Both the position numbers and the translations under genes were made by a program. From contig NZ_MUYM01000085.1 in assembly GCF_002150765.1 (NCBI RefSeq), positions 1 through 45,485 of the forward strand: a DNA stretch of 45,485 bases, in the 5' to 3' direction. Positions 1-8,551 of this stretch are shown here, piece after piece. This DNA comes from Lentzea kentuckyensis (GTDB lineage: Bacteria; Actinomycetota; Actinomycetes; Mycobacteriales; Pseudonocardiaceae). A model generated the notes under the pieces. That model searched no databases and had not been told where the DNA came from. It saw only the letters and a program-made list of their open reading frames with translations. Each line of letters begins with the position of its first letter. The stretch's first letter is position 1.

Positions 1-49
1 GAAGGGACCCTTCATCCACCTCTGGTCGATGAAGGGTCCCTTCATCGAC
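1..49. repeat. Nested palindromic element, copy 1 (partial at window edge)
   Basis: Two 19-bp palindromes of the form GATGAAGGG(A/T)CCCTTCATC stand side by side (the first loses its first three bases to the window edge; the second is 28-46), separated by a CACCT-containing spacer. Each unit is itself palindromic and the two units together form a larger inverted repeat. The same design recurs at 24727-24779. It lies 35 bp past the stop of the minus-strand phosphatase gene, so it can act as that gene's terminator. The 50-83 stretch between it and the gene holds nothing I recognise. Confidence 0.75.
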
Positions 50-83
50 TGGGCAAGCGGCTGAACTGAGCCGCGACGCGCCA

Positions 84-731
84 CTAGCTGACGACGAGCG
101 CCGTGGCGTTGTCCGTCCCACCCGCGTAGAGAGCCGCTCTCACCAATCGCTCCGCCGACGCGCGCCCAGCCAGGATCGCCTCGATGCCGTTGTGCCCCAA
201 CGGTCCGTACACCCCGTCGGACGCGAGCACGAGCCGGGACGCCTGCGTCGCCGCCCGCCCGATGTTCTCCGGCGTGGCGTGCCGGACCGTGTTCGTCACG
301 ATGTGCTCCAACCGCGGTTGTGGCACGACACCGCGTTCGCGGAAGTACTCGGCCACGGTGTGGTCGGTCGTGAGCTGCACGAGTTCCACACCGTTGGATG
401 CGTACGCACGGGCGTCGCCGGCCCACGCCACGTCGAAGCCCCCATCCGGACGGGCGACGGCGACCACGATCACCGCGTCGCCCGAGTGCACCTGGACGGC
501 GTCACGGGCGGCGAGAACGGCGGCGACCGGGTCGGTGAGCAGAGCGGCGGCCTGCGCGGCGGCGTGCGCGGCTTCGACGGCCGAAGCGGAGTCACCCACG
601 CCGTCGGCGATGACGAACGTGCGGCGGCCGTTGGTGGCGTACGCGTCGGCATTGTGCGTGCGCGGTCCACGGTCCGACGCGTAGGTCACGGTTAACGCGG
701 TGCCCAGTGGCATGGTGCGATCGATCAGCAT
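84..731 (-). CDS. PP2C-family protein phosphatase (215 aa)
   Basis: Small stand-alone PP2C-type metal-dependent Ser/Thr phosphatase domain, expected in the cytoplasm. Family landmarks appear in order: an early RGPRTHNADA segment (the usual N-x-D metal region), IADGVGD (metal Asp), AWAGDARAY (the GD-A/S-R core), LASDGVYGPL, and a C-terminal GGTDNATALVV (GG-x-DN metal Asp). The length is about that of the bare catalytic domain, with no sensor or membrane segment. I chose the ATG at 731 because GGGAGG lies six bases before it; an upstream in-frame start at 752 would add seven residues. No kinase gene is adjacent, so its target is unknown. The family is well supported; the substrate is not known. 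Confidence 0.85.
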   Translation of the reverse strand: MLIDRTMPLGTALTVTYASDRGPRTHNADAYATNGRRTFVIADGVGDSASAVEAAHAAAQAAALLTDPVAAVLAARDAVQVHSGDAVIVVAVARPDGGFDVAWAGDARAYASNGVELVQLTTDHTVAEYFRERGVVPQPRLEHIVTNTVRHATPENIGRAATQASRLVLASDGVYGPLGHNGIEAILAGRASAERLVRAALYAGGTDNATALVVS

Positions 732-800
732 GGCGGACCTCCCTGACTCCACTAAGCCGCGCGTGCCTAGGAGTCTGCTGTCAGCACCCTGAGAAAACCT

Positions 801-1739
801 CTAGAGTTTCGCCGCCCGACGAAACCGGTCCGCCGCCCGGATCAGCGCATCGGACAATTCCGGCGGCGAGACGACCTCGAAGTCGACGGTGATGCTCGCG
901 AGCATGAACACCACGTCGTCCATCGTCTCGCCACCGACCCGAACGTGGCACGAGGTTTCGTCCACAGCCAAAACCTCGCCGTAGCTGTGCCACTCCACGG
1001 CCTCCTCCGCAGGCACGCTCAGTCGCACGACGCCCTGCACCGGCCACCGATCGGCGACCCGCGCGGCCACGAACGCCCCCGCATCACCGCCGGGAATCTC
1101 ACGAGGCGTGAACCGCGCACCGAACGGGGTCCGCACGCTCATCCGATCGAGCCGAAATGTCCGCCAGTCGTCCCGCAACACGTCCCACGCGACCAAATAC
1201 CACCGCCTGCCCCACGTGACCAACCGGTGCGGCTCGGCCTCGCGCTGAGATTCCTCCCCCGAGTGGCCGGTGTAGGCGAACCGGATCCGTTGCCGGTCGC
1301 GGCAGGCCGTGCCGACCAGGGTCAGCAACGACGCGTCCACCAGCGCGGCCGGCCCGGTGTGCGGCACGGTCGCGATCTCCAAGGCGGCCACCTGGTGCCG
1401 CAACGCCGACGGCAGCACCTGCTCGACCTTCAGCAACGCGCGCACGGCCGTCTCGCCGATGTTCTCGATGCCGCTCGCGGTCCGCAGCCCGACCGCCACG
1501 GCCACCGCCTCGTCGTCGTCCAGCAGCAACGGTGGCAACCGCGCGCCCGAACCGAGCCGGTAGCCGCCGCCGGACGTGCCCATCGACGCGTGCACCGGGT
1601 AGTCGAGCGCCCGGAGCTTGTCGATGTCCCGCCGGACGGTGCGCGTGGTGACGCCCAGCCGGTCCGCGAGCTCGCTTCCCGACCACTCGCGCCGCGACTG
1701 CAACAACCCGAGCAACTTCAGCAATCGAGCAGAAGGCAC
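801..1739 (-). CDS. WYL-domain transcriptional regulator (HTH_11 / YafY type)
   Basis: 312-aa regulator. The N-terminal winged helix (about residues 5-60) has the typical WSGSELADRLGVTTRTVRRD recognition helix; a middle WYL ligand-sensing domain follows (about 140-220, with RIRFAYTG and RRWYLVAWD), then a C-terminal WCX extension. Such proteins bind DNA near their own gene and respond to an unknown ligand. It is divergent from the epoxide hydrolase at 1783, with a perfect 10-bp inverted repeat between them that overlaps its own GTG start, so autoregulation and control of the hydrolase are likely (inference). No Shine-Dalgarno is seen; a TATGGT box lies six bases before the GTG, which suggests a leaderless mRNA. 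Confidence 0.88.
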   Translation of the reverse strand: MPSARLLKLLGLLQSRREWSGSELADRLGVTTRTVRRDIDKLRALDYPVHASMGTSGGGYRLGSGARLPPLLLDDDEAVAVAVGLRTASGIENIGETAVRALLKVEQVLPSALRHQVAALEIATVPHTGPAALVDASLLTLVGTACRDRQRIRFAYTGHSGEESQREAEPHRLVTWGRRWYLVAWDVLRDDWRTFRLDRMSVRTPFGARFTPREIPGGDAGAFVAARVADRWPVQGVVRLSVPAEEAVEWHSYGEVLAVDETSCHVRVGGETMDDVVFMLASITVDFEVVSPPELSDALIRAADRFRRAAKL

Positions 1740-1764
1740 TGTAGGACCATATCTGTCCTACAGT
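1738..1764. promoter_or_regulatory. Operator palindrome overlapping two divergent promoters
   Basis: Perfect inverted repeat ACTGTAGGAC - 7 nt - GTCCTACAGT (arms 1738-1747 and 1755-1764). It contains the second and third bases of the minus-strand GTG start (1737-1739) and that gene's -10-like TATGGT (1751-1746). It ends six bases before the plus-strand -10-like TAGCGT (1770-1775). A protein bound here would block both promoters; the WYL regulator is the obvious candidate (inference). Confidence 0.7.
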
Positions 1765-1769
1765 ACTCC

Positions 1770-1775
1770 TAGCGT
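1770..1775 (+). promoter_or_regulatory. -10 box of a leaderless epoxide hydrolase mRNA
   Basis: TAGCGT fits the actinobacterial TANNNT -10 pattern and is followed by exactly seven bases and then the ATG at 1783. Transcription would therefore begin at or next to the start codon. No Shine-Dalgarno precedes the ATG, in agreement. No clear -35 was found. Confidence 0.5.
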
Positions 1776-1782
1776 CACGATC

Positions 1783-2862
1783 ATGAAGCCGTTCGAGATC
1801 AACATCCCCCAGTCCGACGTCGACGACCTGCACCGCCGCCTCGACCAGACCCGCTGGCCGGACTCGCCCGCCGGAGCGTCCTGGGCACAGGGCACGCCAC
1901 TGGCACACCTGCGAGAGCTGGCGAGCCAGTGGCGAAACTTCGACTGGCGTGAGCAGGAGCGGCGGCTCAACAAGATCCCGCAGTTCCTCACCGAGATCGA
2001 CGGGACGCCACTGCACTTCATCCACGTCCGCAGTGCCAAGGAAAACGCTGAACCGCTGTTGCTCACGCACGGCTGGCCGACGACGTGCTTCGCGTTCGCG
2101 GAGATGATCGAGCCGCTGAGCCGCGACTTCCACCTGGTGATCCCGTCAGTGCCCGGCTTCGGGTTCTCCGGTCCGACGCGCGAACTCGGCTGGACCATCC
2201 CCCGCGTCGCCGGCGTGGTCGCCGAGCTGATGCGGCGCCTCGGCTACGACCGGTACGTCGCGCACGGCTTCGACTTCGGCGCCAAGCTCACCCGCGAACT
2301 CGGGATGCGCGAGGAGGTCCGGGCGATCCACGTCAACCAGATCTTCTCCGCCGGTGTCACCCAGGAGACGGCGGACCTGACCGTCGAGGCCGAGCGGAGG
2401 TCGGTGGAGAAGGCGTACAAGTACGAGTTCGAACAGTTCGGGTACGCGTCGATGCAGGGCACCCGGCCGCAGTCGGTCGCCTACGCGCTCACCGACTCAG
2501 CCGTCGCGCAGCTCGAGTGGATCGAATGGACGTTCCGCACGTGGAGCGACCCGGAGATCGGGGTACCCCTCGACGCGGTGCTGACGAACGCGTCGATCTT
2601 CTGGTTCACCCGGACCGCGGGCTCGTCGGCGCGCTACTACCAGGAGGGGGACGAGACGTGGGGTGAGCTCGAGCCCGATTCGCCGACGCCGACGTCGGTG
2701 GCGGTGTTCCCGTACGACGTGGGTGTGCCGATCCGGCGGATGGCCGAGCGCAACCACAACGTCGTGCGGTGGACCGACATGCAACGGGGTGGGCACTTCG
2801 CGGCATTGGAGGTGCCGGAGCTGATGGTGAGCGAACTGCGAAAGGTTTTTCTTTTTGAATGA
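1783..2862 (+). CDS. Epoxide hydrolase (alpha/beta-hydrolase fold, EHN domain)
   Basis: 359 aa, the usual length for the microsomal-type epoxide hydrolase family. Residues 1-85 form the N-terminal EHN domain (FEINIPQSDVDDLHRRLDQTRWPD). The hydrolase core has the oxyanion motif HGWP (96-99), the nucleophile Asp164 in HGFDFGA (canonical G-x-D-x-G), and a C-terminal GGHFAALEVPE that gives the general-base His. It opens epoxides to diols by way of an ester on the Asp. The long upstream frame is not used: the ATG at 1783 begins the conserved N-terminus and has a -10-like box seven bases before it. The stop overlaps the start of the SARP gene by eight bases, so the two are probably co-transcribed. 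Its physiological substrate is unknown. Confidence 0.9.
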   Translation: MKPFEINIPQSDVDDLHRRLDQTRWPDSPAGASWAQGTPLAHLRELASQWRNFDWREQERRLNKIPQFLTEIDGTPLHFIHVRSAKENAEPLLLTHGWPTTCFAFAEMIEPLSRDFHLVIPSVPGFGFSGPTRELGWTIPRVAGVVAELMRRLGYDRYVAHGFDFGAKLTRELGMREEVRAIHVNQIFSAGVTQETADLTVEAERRSVEKAYKYEFEQFGYASMQGTRPQSVAYALTDSAVAQLEWIEWTFRTWSDPEIGVPLDAVLTNASIFWFTRTAGSSARYYQEGDETWGELEPDSPTPTSVAVFPYDVGVPIRRMAERNHNVVRWTDMQRGGHFAALEVPELMVSELRKVFLFE

Positions 2863-5485
2863 CGCTACGGTGATCACCGTGCGGTTCAGGGTGTTCGGCG
2901 GGGTGACGGCTCAAGTGGACGGCCGCACGACCGAGTTCGGTCCGACGCGGCTCGGAACACTGCTGGGCGTGCTGCTCGTCGACGCCGGGCGGGTGGTCGG
3001 CGCCGACGAGCTGGTCGAGCGCGTGCTGGGGGACGCGCCGCCGCCCCGTGCCCGCGCGATGATGCAGACCTGGCTGGCCCGGTTGCGGCAGACGTTGCCG
3101 GGCCTGATCCAGCGCGAGGGCAACGGATACGCGGTGCGGGTCGATCCACTGGAGATCGATCTGCACCTGTTCCGGCACCTCGTGCGCACCGGGCGAACCG
3201 CGCAGGCGCTGGAGCTCGCCGAGGCCGAACTGTTGTCCACACTGGACACCCCGTGGGCCAGGCACGTCCGCGCGGAGTTCGCGGACGAGCTGCTCGCCGC
3301 CCGGCTCGACCACATCGGCGCGCGGCTGCACTCCGGTGAGCACACCGAGCTGGTGCCGGAGCTGCAGGCGCTGGCCGCGGACCGGCCGTTGGACGAGCGG
3401 ATCGCCGCCCAGCTGATCGAGGCGTTGCACGGCAGCGGGCGCGCGGCGGAAGCGTTGCGGCACTTCGAGATCGTGCGGGCCCGGCTGGCCGACGAGCTGG
3501 GCGCCGAACCGTCGCGGCCCCTGCTGACGTTGCACCGGCGTCTGCAGGCCGCCTCCGCGCCTCGGCAGCTGCCCGCGCCGCCCAAGTCGTTCACGGGCCG
3601 GGCGCTGGAGCTGGCGGAACTGGACCAGGCGCCGAACGGCGTCGTGGTGATCACCGGCACGGGCGGGGTCGGCAAGACCTCGCTCGCCGTGCACTGGGCG
3701 CACCGGGCGGCGGAACGGTTCCCGGACGGGCAGCTCTACGTGAACCTGCACGGGTTCGGGCCGAGCGGCGCGGCGGTGAGTCCCGGCGACGCCCTGCTGC
3801 GGTTCCTCTCGGCGCTCGACGTGCCGCGCACGCAGGTGCCGCACGACCTGGCCGGGCAGGCCGCGTTGCTGCGGGACGCGCTCGCCGGCAAGCGGGTGCT
3901 CATGGTGCTGGACAACGCGACCGACGCGGACCAGGTCGAACCGTTGCTGCCGCGCACGCCGGACACGCACGTGGTGATCACCAGCCGGACCGCGTTGAAG
4001 CCCGCGCACGCGCATTCGTTGCCGCTGGGTCTGCTGCCACCCGACGACGCCCGCGAACTGCTGGCCGCCCGGATCGGCCACGACCGCGCGCACGCCGAGC
4101 CGGACGCGGTCGACACCGTAATCCGCCGCTGCGCCCGGCTTCCGCTGGCGCTCGCGGTGGCCGGGGCGCGGGCGGCCACGCAGCCGCAGTTCCCGCTGGC
4201 CACGCTCGCGGACGAACTGGCCGACCTGGACGCGTTCGCCGACGACGATGACGTGACCGCGGACCTGCGTTCGGTGTTCTCCCACTCCTGCAAGGCGTTG
4301 AGCCCGGCGGGGCTGCGGTTGTTCCGGCTGCTGGGGCTCATGCCGGGCCCGGACATCAGCCTGGCGGGCGCGGCGTCGCTGGCGGGGCTTTCGATGCCGG
4401 AGACCTCGACGTTGCTGGAGGAACTGGCCAGGGCGAACCTGATCGACGAGCCGGAACCGGGCCGGTTCACGTGCCACGACCTGCTGCGCGACTACGCGGC
4501 CGAGCTGGCGCTGCCCACTGAACGCGACGAAGCGCTGCACCGGTTGCTCGACCACCTCGCGCTGACCGGCGTCGAGGCGGGCGCCGTGTTCACCCCCAGC
4601 CGCCACCGCCCGGCCGTCCCAGCACCGGCGGCCGGCGTGGTCGTCACGTCGTTCCACACGCTCGAAGAAGCCTTCACCTGGCTGCTGGCAGAGCATCCGA
4701 CGTTGATGGCGGCCATGCCGCACGGCACCCCGACGCAGACGTGGCTCATGGGCTGGTCGCTCTCCGACGTGCTCTCGCGCCAGGCCCACTACCGCGATCT
4801 GCTGACCTCCCAGCAGCTCGCGGTCGCCGCGCTGGAACAGCTCGACGACCCCGCCGGCCTGGGCGCCATGCTGATCAACCTCGGCCGCGGGTTCGGCAGG
4901 CTGAAACGGCTCGACGAGGCCACGGTGGCGCTGGAGCGGGCGTTCGACGTCTACGAGGGCAACCCGGCGGGCCAGGCCGCGGTGCTGTTGAACATCGCGA
5001 TGCTGTGCCCGGACGACAAGATGGCCGAGGCGATGGAGTACACACGGCGCGGGCTCGCGTTGTTCGAGGAGTGCGGCGACCAGTACGGGCAGGCCAACGC
5101 GCTGACCGGCCTCGCGTGGGGGCACAGCAAGCTCGGCGAACATGCCAGCGCCGTCGAGTACTCGGAGCGCGTCATGCCGATGTGGCAGGCGATGAACCAC
5201 ATCATCGGCCAGGCCGAGACGTGGGACAACCTGGGCGTGGCACACCTCGGTCTGGGCGATCACCAACGCGCGGCGCACGCCTTCACGCGGTCCGCCGAGT
5301 ACTTCCGGCTCGGTGGCGACCGTCCGAACGAAGCGACGGCCTGCGACCGGCTCGGCGACACCCACGCGGTGGCGGGTGACGCCGAGCAGGCTCGCCTTGC
5401 CTGGCAACGATCTCTCGAACTGCGCGCGGAAGCCGGCCTGCCGACGGACGGCGTCCGCGCCAAACTACAGGCCGAACGCGAGTAG
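2855..5485 (+). CDS. SARP/AfsR-family regulator (OmpR-like HTH - BTAD - NB-ARC - TPR)
   Basis: 876 aa. The N-terminus is a winged helix of the OmpR type (RFRVFGGVTAQVDGR at the start, about residues 10-100), followed by a BTAD helical domain (about 100-240), an NB-ARC ATPase with P-loop ITGTGGVGKT (266-275), an LMVLDNATD Walker B and a GLPLAL-like RLPLALAVAG motif, and C-terminal TPR repeats (about 640-870). This is the layout of large actinobacterial SARP regulators of secondary metabolism or stress genes. The TTG at 2855 is preceded by AAAGG with a nine-base spacing; GTG at 2870 or 2879 are alternatives. It overlaps the hydrolase gene by eight bases at its 5' end and the convergent propeller gene by 21 bp at its 3' end. 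No biosynthetic cluster is visible beside it, so its targets are unknown. Confidence 0.88.
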   Translation: MNDATVITVRFRVFGGVTAQVDGRTTEFGPTRLGTLLGVLLVDAGRVVGADELVERVLGDAPPPRARAMMQTWLARLRQTLPGLIQREGNGYAVRVDPLEIDLHLFRHLVRTGRTAQALELAEAELLSTLDTPWARHVRAEFADELLAARLDHIGARLHSGEHTELVPELQALAADRPLDERIAAQLIEALHGSGRAAEALRHFEIVRARLADELGAEPSRPLLTLHRRLQAASAPRQLPAPPKSFTGRALELAELDQAPNGVVVITGTGGVGKTSLAVHWAHRAAERFPDGQLYVNLHGFGPSGAAVSPGDALLRFLSALDVPRTQVPHDLAGQAALLRDALAGKRVLMVLDNATDADQVEPLLPRTPDTHVVITSRTALKPAHAHSLPLGLLPPDDARELLAARIGHDRAHAEPDAVDTVIRRCARLPLALAVAGARAATQPQFPLATLADELADLDAFADDDDVTADLRSVFSHSCKALSPAGLRLFRLLGLMPGPDISLAGAASLAGLSMPETSTLLEELARANLIDEPEPGRFTCHDLLRDYAAELALPTERDEALHRLLDHLALTGVEAGAVFTPSRHRPAVPAPAAGVVVTSFHTLEEAFTWLLAEHPTLMAAMPHGTPTQTWLMGWSLSDVLSRQAHYRDLLTSQQLAVAALEQLDDPAGLGAMLINLGRGFGRLKRLDEATVALERAFDVYEGNPAGQAAVLLNIAMLCPDDKMAEAMEYTRRGLALFEECGDQYGQANALTGLAWGHSKLGEHASAVEYSERVMPMWQAMNHIIGQAETWDNLGVAHLGLGDHQRAAHAFTRSAEYFRLGGDRPNEATACDRLGDTHAVAGDAEQARLAWQRSLELRAEAGLPTDGVRAKLQAERE

Positions 5486-7012
5486 CACGGAACCGTTGGG
5501 GTTCACCCAGTCCGAGTAGTAGCCGGACTGGACGTAGACCATGCCGTCCGACACCACCGCACCCGTGCCCGGCCCGGCCATGACACCGCCGCGCCCGGTG
5601 AGTCCGTTGACCCCGCGCACGTCCTGCACGGTGTCGTAGGACCACAGGATCTTGCCGGTCTTGGCGTTGTACGCGCGGAACTTGCCGTCCTGCGCACCCA
5701 GCCACACCACCCCGGGCGAGCTGGACACCGGAACGCCGTGTGCCGGCCCGCACCCGGGCTGGCCGGCCGCGCCACCCGTGGAGCAACCGTCCTCAGGTGC
5801 CGGGGTCTCCCACAAAACGTTGCCGGTGGCGGGATCCACCGCGAACAGCTTGCCGGGATCGGCGGCGTAGGTGGCGATGTAGAGCCGCTTGCCGTCGTAG
5901 CTCGAACCCCACTGGATGCCGCCGATGCCGGCGCTGGGCCACGGTGAACCGAGCTGCCGGCGCCACACGACCTGCCCCGTCGCGGCGTCGAACACGTGGT
6001 AGACACCGGACTTCTGGCCTACGCCGACGAGTTGCCTGCCGCCCACCTCGAACAGGTTCGGTGTGGCACCGATGTCGTAGTCGAGGTTGGTGTTGTCCTT
6101 CAGGCCAGGGCAGTAGCCCTCGGGATCGGGCTCGTTGCAGGCCCCGCGCCACGTGTCGGCGTCGGTGACCTGGTTGGTCCACTTCACCGCGCCGGTGCGG
6201 GCGTTCAGAGCGAGCAGCGAGTCGAACTCGCCGCCCTTGCCGGTGTAGTTCTGACCGGTGCCGACGTAGAGCGTGCCGGTCCTGCGGTCGATCACCGGCG
6301 AGCTCCACACCCCGACGCCGGACGGCTCGAAGCGCTTGGCGCCGTTGGGCCACGTGCCGACCTCGACCGGTTCCGGCACCGTGTAGTGGCGCCAGACCAG
6401 CGCGCCGGTGTCGATGTCGTAGGCGTCGATGTGGCCGCGGAAGGTGCAGCACGCGTAGTCGCGCGGCAGCACGTTCTCGCTGCTGGACGTGCCGACGTAC
6501 ACCAGTCCGTTGTGGACGATCGGCGAGCTGGTCGTCATCGAGGCGATGGTGGCGTCCATCTGCGCCTGCCAGCGCTTCTGGCCGGTCCGCTGGTCGAGCG
6601 CGAACAACCGGCCCGCGCTGTCACCGAAGAACACCTTGCCGTTGCTGACGGTCGGCCCGTCGGAGTTGTACGCGTACCGGGCGGCGGGCGGGAGCGTGAA
6701 CTCCCACCTGGCGGTGCCGGTGTGCTTGTCGCGGGCGTGGAACCTGCCGTCGGGGCCACCGAAGTAGATGGTGTCGCCGACGACGGCCGGCTGGCTGCGG
6801 ACGGCGTTGAACTCGCCCTTGGGATGGGCGAACGCCCACTTCAGCTTGAGCTTGCCCGCGTTGTTCTGGTTGAGGCGCCACTCCGCGGAGTTGTGCCGGG
6901 AACCGTTGGGATCCTTCTGCCAACCGGCCCAGTCACCGCCGGAATGTGCCGTGGCGGGTGAAGCGGTCAGCACTACTAGCGCTGCCGTGAGCAGCGCTGT
7001 GGTTCTGAGCAT
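5465..7012 (-). CDS. Secreted PQQ-type beta-propeller protein (polyvinyl-alcohol-dehydrogenase-like)
   Basis: 515 aa with a Sec signal peptide (MLRTTALLTAALVVLTASPA, cleaved near ATAH). The mature part has repeated propeller blades with the tell-tale W-x-x and A-x-D-x-x-TG-x-x-W pattern (ARDKHTGTARW, ALDQRTGQKRW, AVDPATGNVLWE, YNAKTGKILWS). Vicinal cysteines 188-189 (DYACCTF) recall the disulfide ring of quinoprotein dehydrogenases, and a GACNEPDPEGYCPG insert adds more. There is no cytochrome domain. It may be a PQQ-dependent dehydrogenase or a non-enzymatic propeller; PQQ binding is not proven. I prefer the ATG at 7012 over the GTG at 7030 because a strong GGAAGGGGGAA lies just before it, although a hairpin masks that site. 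Confidence 0.8.
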   Translation of the reverse strand: MLRTTALLTAALVVLTASPATAHSGGDWAGWQKDPNGSRHNSAEWRLNQNNAGKLKLKWAFAHPKGEFNAVRSQPAVVGDTIYFGGPDGRFHARDKHTGTARWEFTLPPAARYAYNSDGPTVSNGKVFFGDSAGRLFALDQRTGQKRWQAQMDATIASMTTSSPIVHNGLVYVGTSSSENVLPRDYACCTFRGHIDAYDIDTGALVWRHYTVPEPVEVGTWPNGAKRFEPSGVGVWSSPVIDRRTGTLYVGTGQNYTGKGGEFDSLLALNARTGAVKWTNQVTDADTWRGACNEPDPEGYCPGLKDNTNLDYDIGATPNLFEVGGRQLVGVGQKSGVYHVFDAATGQVVWRRQLGSPWPSAGIGGIQWGSSYDGKRLYIATYAADPGKLFAVDPATGNVLWETPAPEDGCSTGGAAGQPGCGPAHGVPVSSSPGVVWLGAQDGKFRAYNAKTGKILWSYDTVQDVRGVNGLTGRGGVMAGPGTGAVVSDGMVYVQSGYYSDWVNPNGSVLLAFGL

Positions 7013-7017
7013 GGAAT

Positions 7018-7060
7018 TTCCCCCTTCCACCGCTCACCCTGGCAGCAGCGGAAGGGGGAA
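7018..7060 (-). promoter_or_regulatory. 5'-UTR hairpin sequestering the Shine-Dalgarno of the propeller gene
   Basis: On the minus-strand transcript TTCCCCCTTCC (7060-7050) pairs perfectly with GGAAGGGGGAA (7028-7018). The second arm is the Shine-Dalgarno, five bases before the ATG at 7012. A GCT/AGC pairing extends the stem past a three-base bulge. In the closed state the ribosome site would be fully paired, which suggests control by structure, by a protein or by RNA processing (inference). Confidence 0.65.
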
Positions 7061-7087
7061 CGCGTCCCCACAAAGTCTCGTTGAGGC

Positions 7088-8134
7088 CTAACCGATCGGT
7101 TGATGTGTCACAACGTCGACGCCTGGATAACCCCGGCTGACGATCGGGTTCTGCCCGCCGTACAGGTACTGGCGGAAGAACGCGGGGATGTAGGTGGTGG
7201 CCACCTTTCGTTGCTGCTCGGGGCTCAGGCCGGTGCCCTGGCAGGAACCGTCGTTGTCGTAGGACCACTCGGTGTTGAAGAAGTTGTGGTTCGCGCGCTT
7301 CGGCGTGACGCGGTGGATCGGGACCAGGTTGCGGCCCTGCGCGTTGGTGACGTAGCCGGCTGACTGTTGCAGCACCGCGTCGCACTCTCCGGTCATGACC
7401 GCGAACGGGATCTTCGTGATGCGGTAGTCGAGGTTCTCCGGCGCCTCCGGATCCGGCGCGTAGTACCCGGCCGGGGCCAGCGGGAGCACCGCCCTGATCC
7501 GCACGCCGGCCGGCAGTTCGGTGACGTGCTGGTCCGAGGCCTGGTAGACCGCGCCACGGCCGCCGCGCGAGTGGCCGAGCGTGCCGACGTTCGTGAGGTC
7601 GACGTGACCGCGGAACCCGTGCAGCTGCTGGACGAGCGGCCCCTTGCCGTCGTTGAGGTCACGCCACAGTTCGAGATGCTTGCTCATCAGTCGCGCGCGG
7701 GCGATGTCCGCCGGTTGGCCGAGCTCTCCCGCGTTGACGCCGTTCGCGCTCAGCGACACGACCACGAAACCCTGGCGTGCCAGCTCTTCTGCCAGGTAGT
7801 CGTAGCCCCGGTAGCTCGGGAAGGAGTCGTTCTTCGGGCACGGCCAGAGCCACTCCTCCTCGCTTCTGCACGTTTTCCAGTAACCGTGCGCGAGCAGCAC
7901 CAACGGCCGTTTGCCGACGAGCGTGCGCGGGGCGTGCACGACCGCGGTGAGTTCGAGATCCGCGACGGGGCCGTCCGGTCCGGTGTGAAACTCGGGCACC
8001 TGAAATGCCCGATCACCGAGCGAGTACTCGACCGTTCTGACTCCGGAGCCGTACCCGTCGGGTGCGGCGGAGGTGGTCGGGGCGGTCAGCGCCATCGCCA
8101 GCACGACGGCGGCCGCGGCTTTTCCGATTGCCAT
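7088..8134 (-). CDS. Secreted alpha/beta hydrolase
   Basis: 348 aa with a signal peptide (MAIGKAAAAVVLAMALTAPT, cleavage after TSA or SAA). The core shows the oxyanion strand LVLLAHGYW, the nucleophile elbow GHSRGG (Ser189) and a late H-x-x-F region (ANHNFFNTEW) that may give the His. Cysteines at KTC, WPCP, GEC and GSC fit disulfides in an exported protein. It resembles the chlorophyllase/dienelactone-hydrolase-like secreted esterases of actinomycetes; the substrate is unknown. The start is the ATG at 8134. Upstream on the same strand lies a truncated paralogue (8180-8551) created by a tandem duplication, so its present upstream region is a copy of the older one behind the TetR gene. Confidence 0.82.
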   Translation of the reverse strand: MAIGKAAAAVVLAMALTAPTTSAAPDGYGSGVRTVEYSLGDRAFQVPEFHTGPDGPVADLELTAVVHAPRTLVGKRPLVLLAHGYWKTCRSEEEWLWPCPKNDSFPSYRGYDYLAEELARQGFVVVSLSANGVNAGELGQPADIARARLMSKHLELWRDLNDGKGPLVQQLHGFRGHVDLTNVGTLGHSRGGRGAVYQASDQHVTELPAGVRIRAVLPLAPAGYYAPDPEAPENLDYRITKIPFAVMTGECDAVLQQSAGYVTNAQGRNLVPIHRVTPKRANHNFFNTEWSYDNDGSCQGTGLSPEQQRKVATTYIPAFFRQYLYGGQNPIVSRGYPGVDVVTHQPIG

Positions 8135-8198
8135 GCGGTGATCTCATCGATTACTTGTGGGCGTCCTGTGAGCGGTCTGTCACGGTTCTGCCACAGCG
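8124..8198. repeat. Direct repeat, copy A (hydrolase start, spacer, TetR tail)
   Basis: 75 bp that align over their whole length with 8541-8616: the first codons of the hydrolase, an ATCTCATCGAT block, and TGTCACGGTTCTGCCACAGCG, which matches the 3' end of the TetR gene with one mismatch in 21. It is the downstream end of a tandem duplication with a unit of about 417 bp. Confidence 0.75.
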
Positions 8199-8551
8199 AA
8201 GTGGCCGGCGAACCCGGCGAACCTCTCCACCAGCGGACCGGTGCGCTCGTGCAGGTCGCGCCACAGCTCCAGATGCCTGGTCAGGACGGCGGGGTCGCGC
8301 ACCAGCACCACGATGAACCCCCGCCGCGCCAGCGTCTGCGCGTGGTTGTCGTCCGCCCGGTAGTCGAACACGATCGGCCGCTCGCCGACGAGGGTGCGCG
8401 GCGCGTGCACCACTGCGGTCAACGCGCCGACGGTGTACTCCATCCGCATGATCGCGGGCCGGTAGACCTGCGACGACGTCGAGGCTGCCGTGCTCGGCGC
8501 GGTCAGGACCAGCGCGCACGCGACAGCCAACATGAGTCTGCCGATTGCCAT
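8180..8551 (-). pseudogene. Truncated, chimeric copy of the neighbouring secreted hydrolase
   Basis: 123-residue open frame. Residues 1-117 match the N-terminal half of the hydrolase at 7088-8134: shared MAIG start, signal peptide, TAVVHAPRTLVG, and HLELWRDL followed by GPLV and a GF-x-GH. Several internal blocks are missing, including the oxyanion HGYW region. The frame then stops at the point before the nucleophile elbow, and its last residues (AVAEP) are a copy of the TetR C-terminus (AVAKP). So a duplication fused a hydrolase 5' fragment to a TetR 3' tail. It lacks Ser, Asp and His, so it cannot be an active hydrolase. It keeps a signal peptide and could still be exported. The frame has stayed open despite clear divergence. 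Confidence 0.75.

Noticed and set aside
2606..5407. 933-codon minus-strand frame opposite the SARP gene
   Set aside because: Low-complexity Arg/Gln/Val composition and no motif; the plus strand has a complete SARP-NB-ARC-TPR protein.
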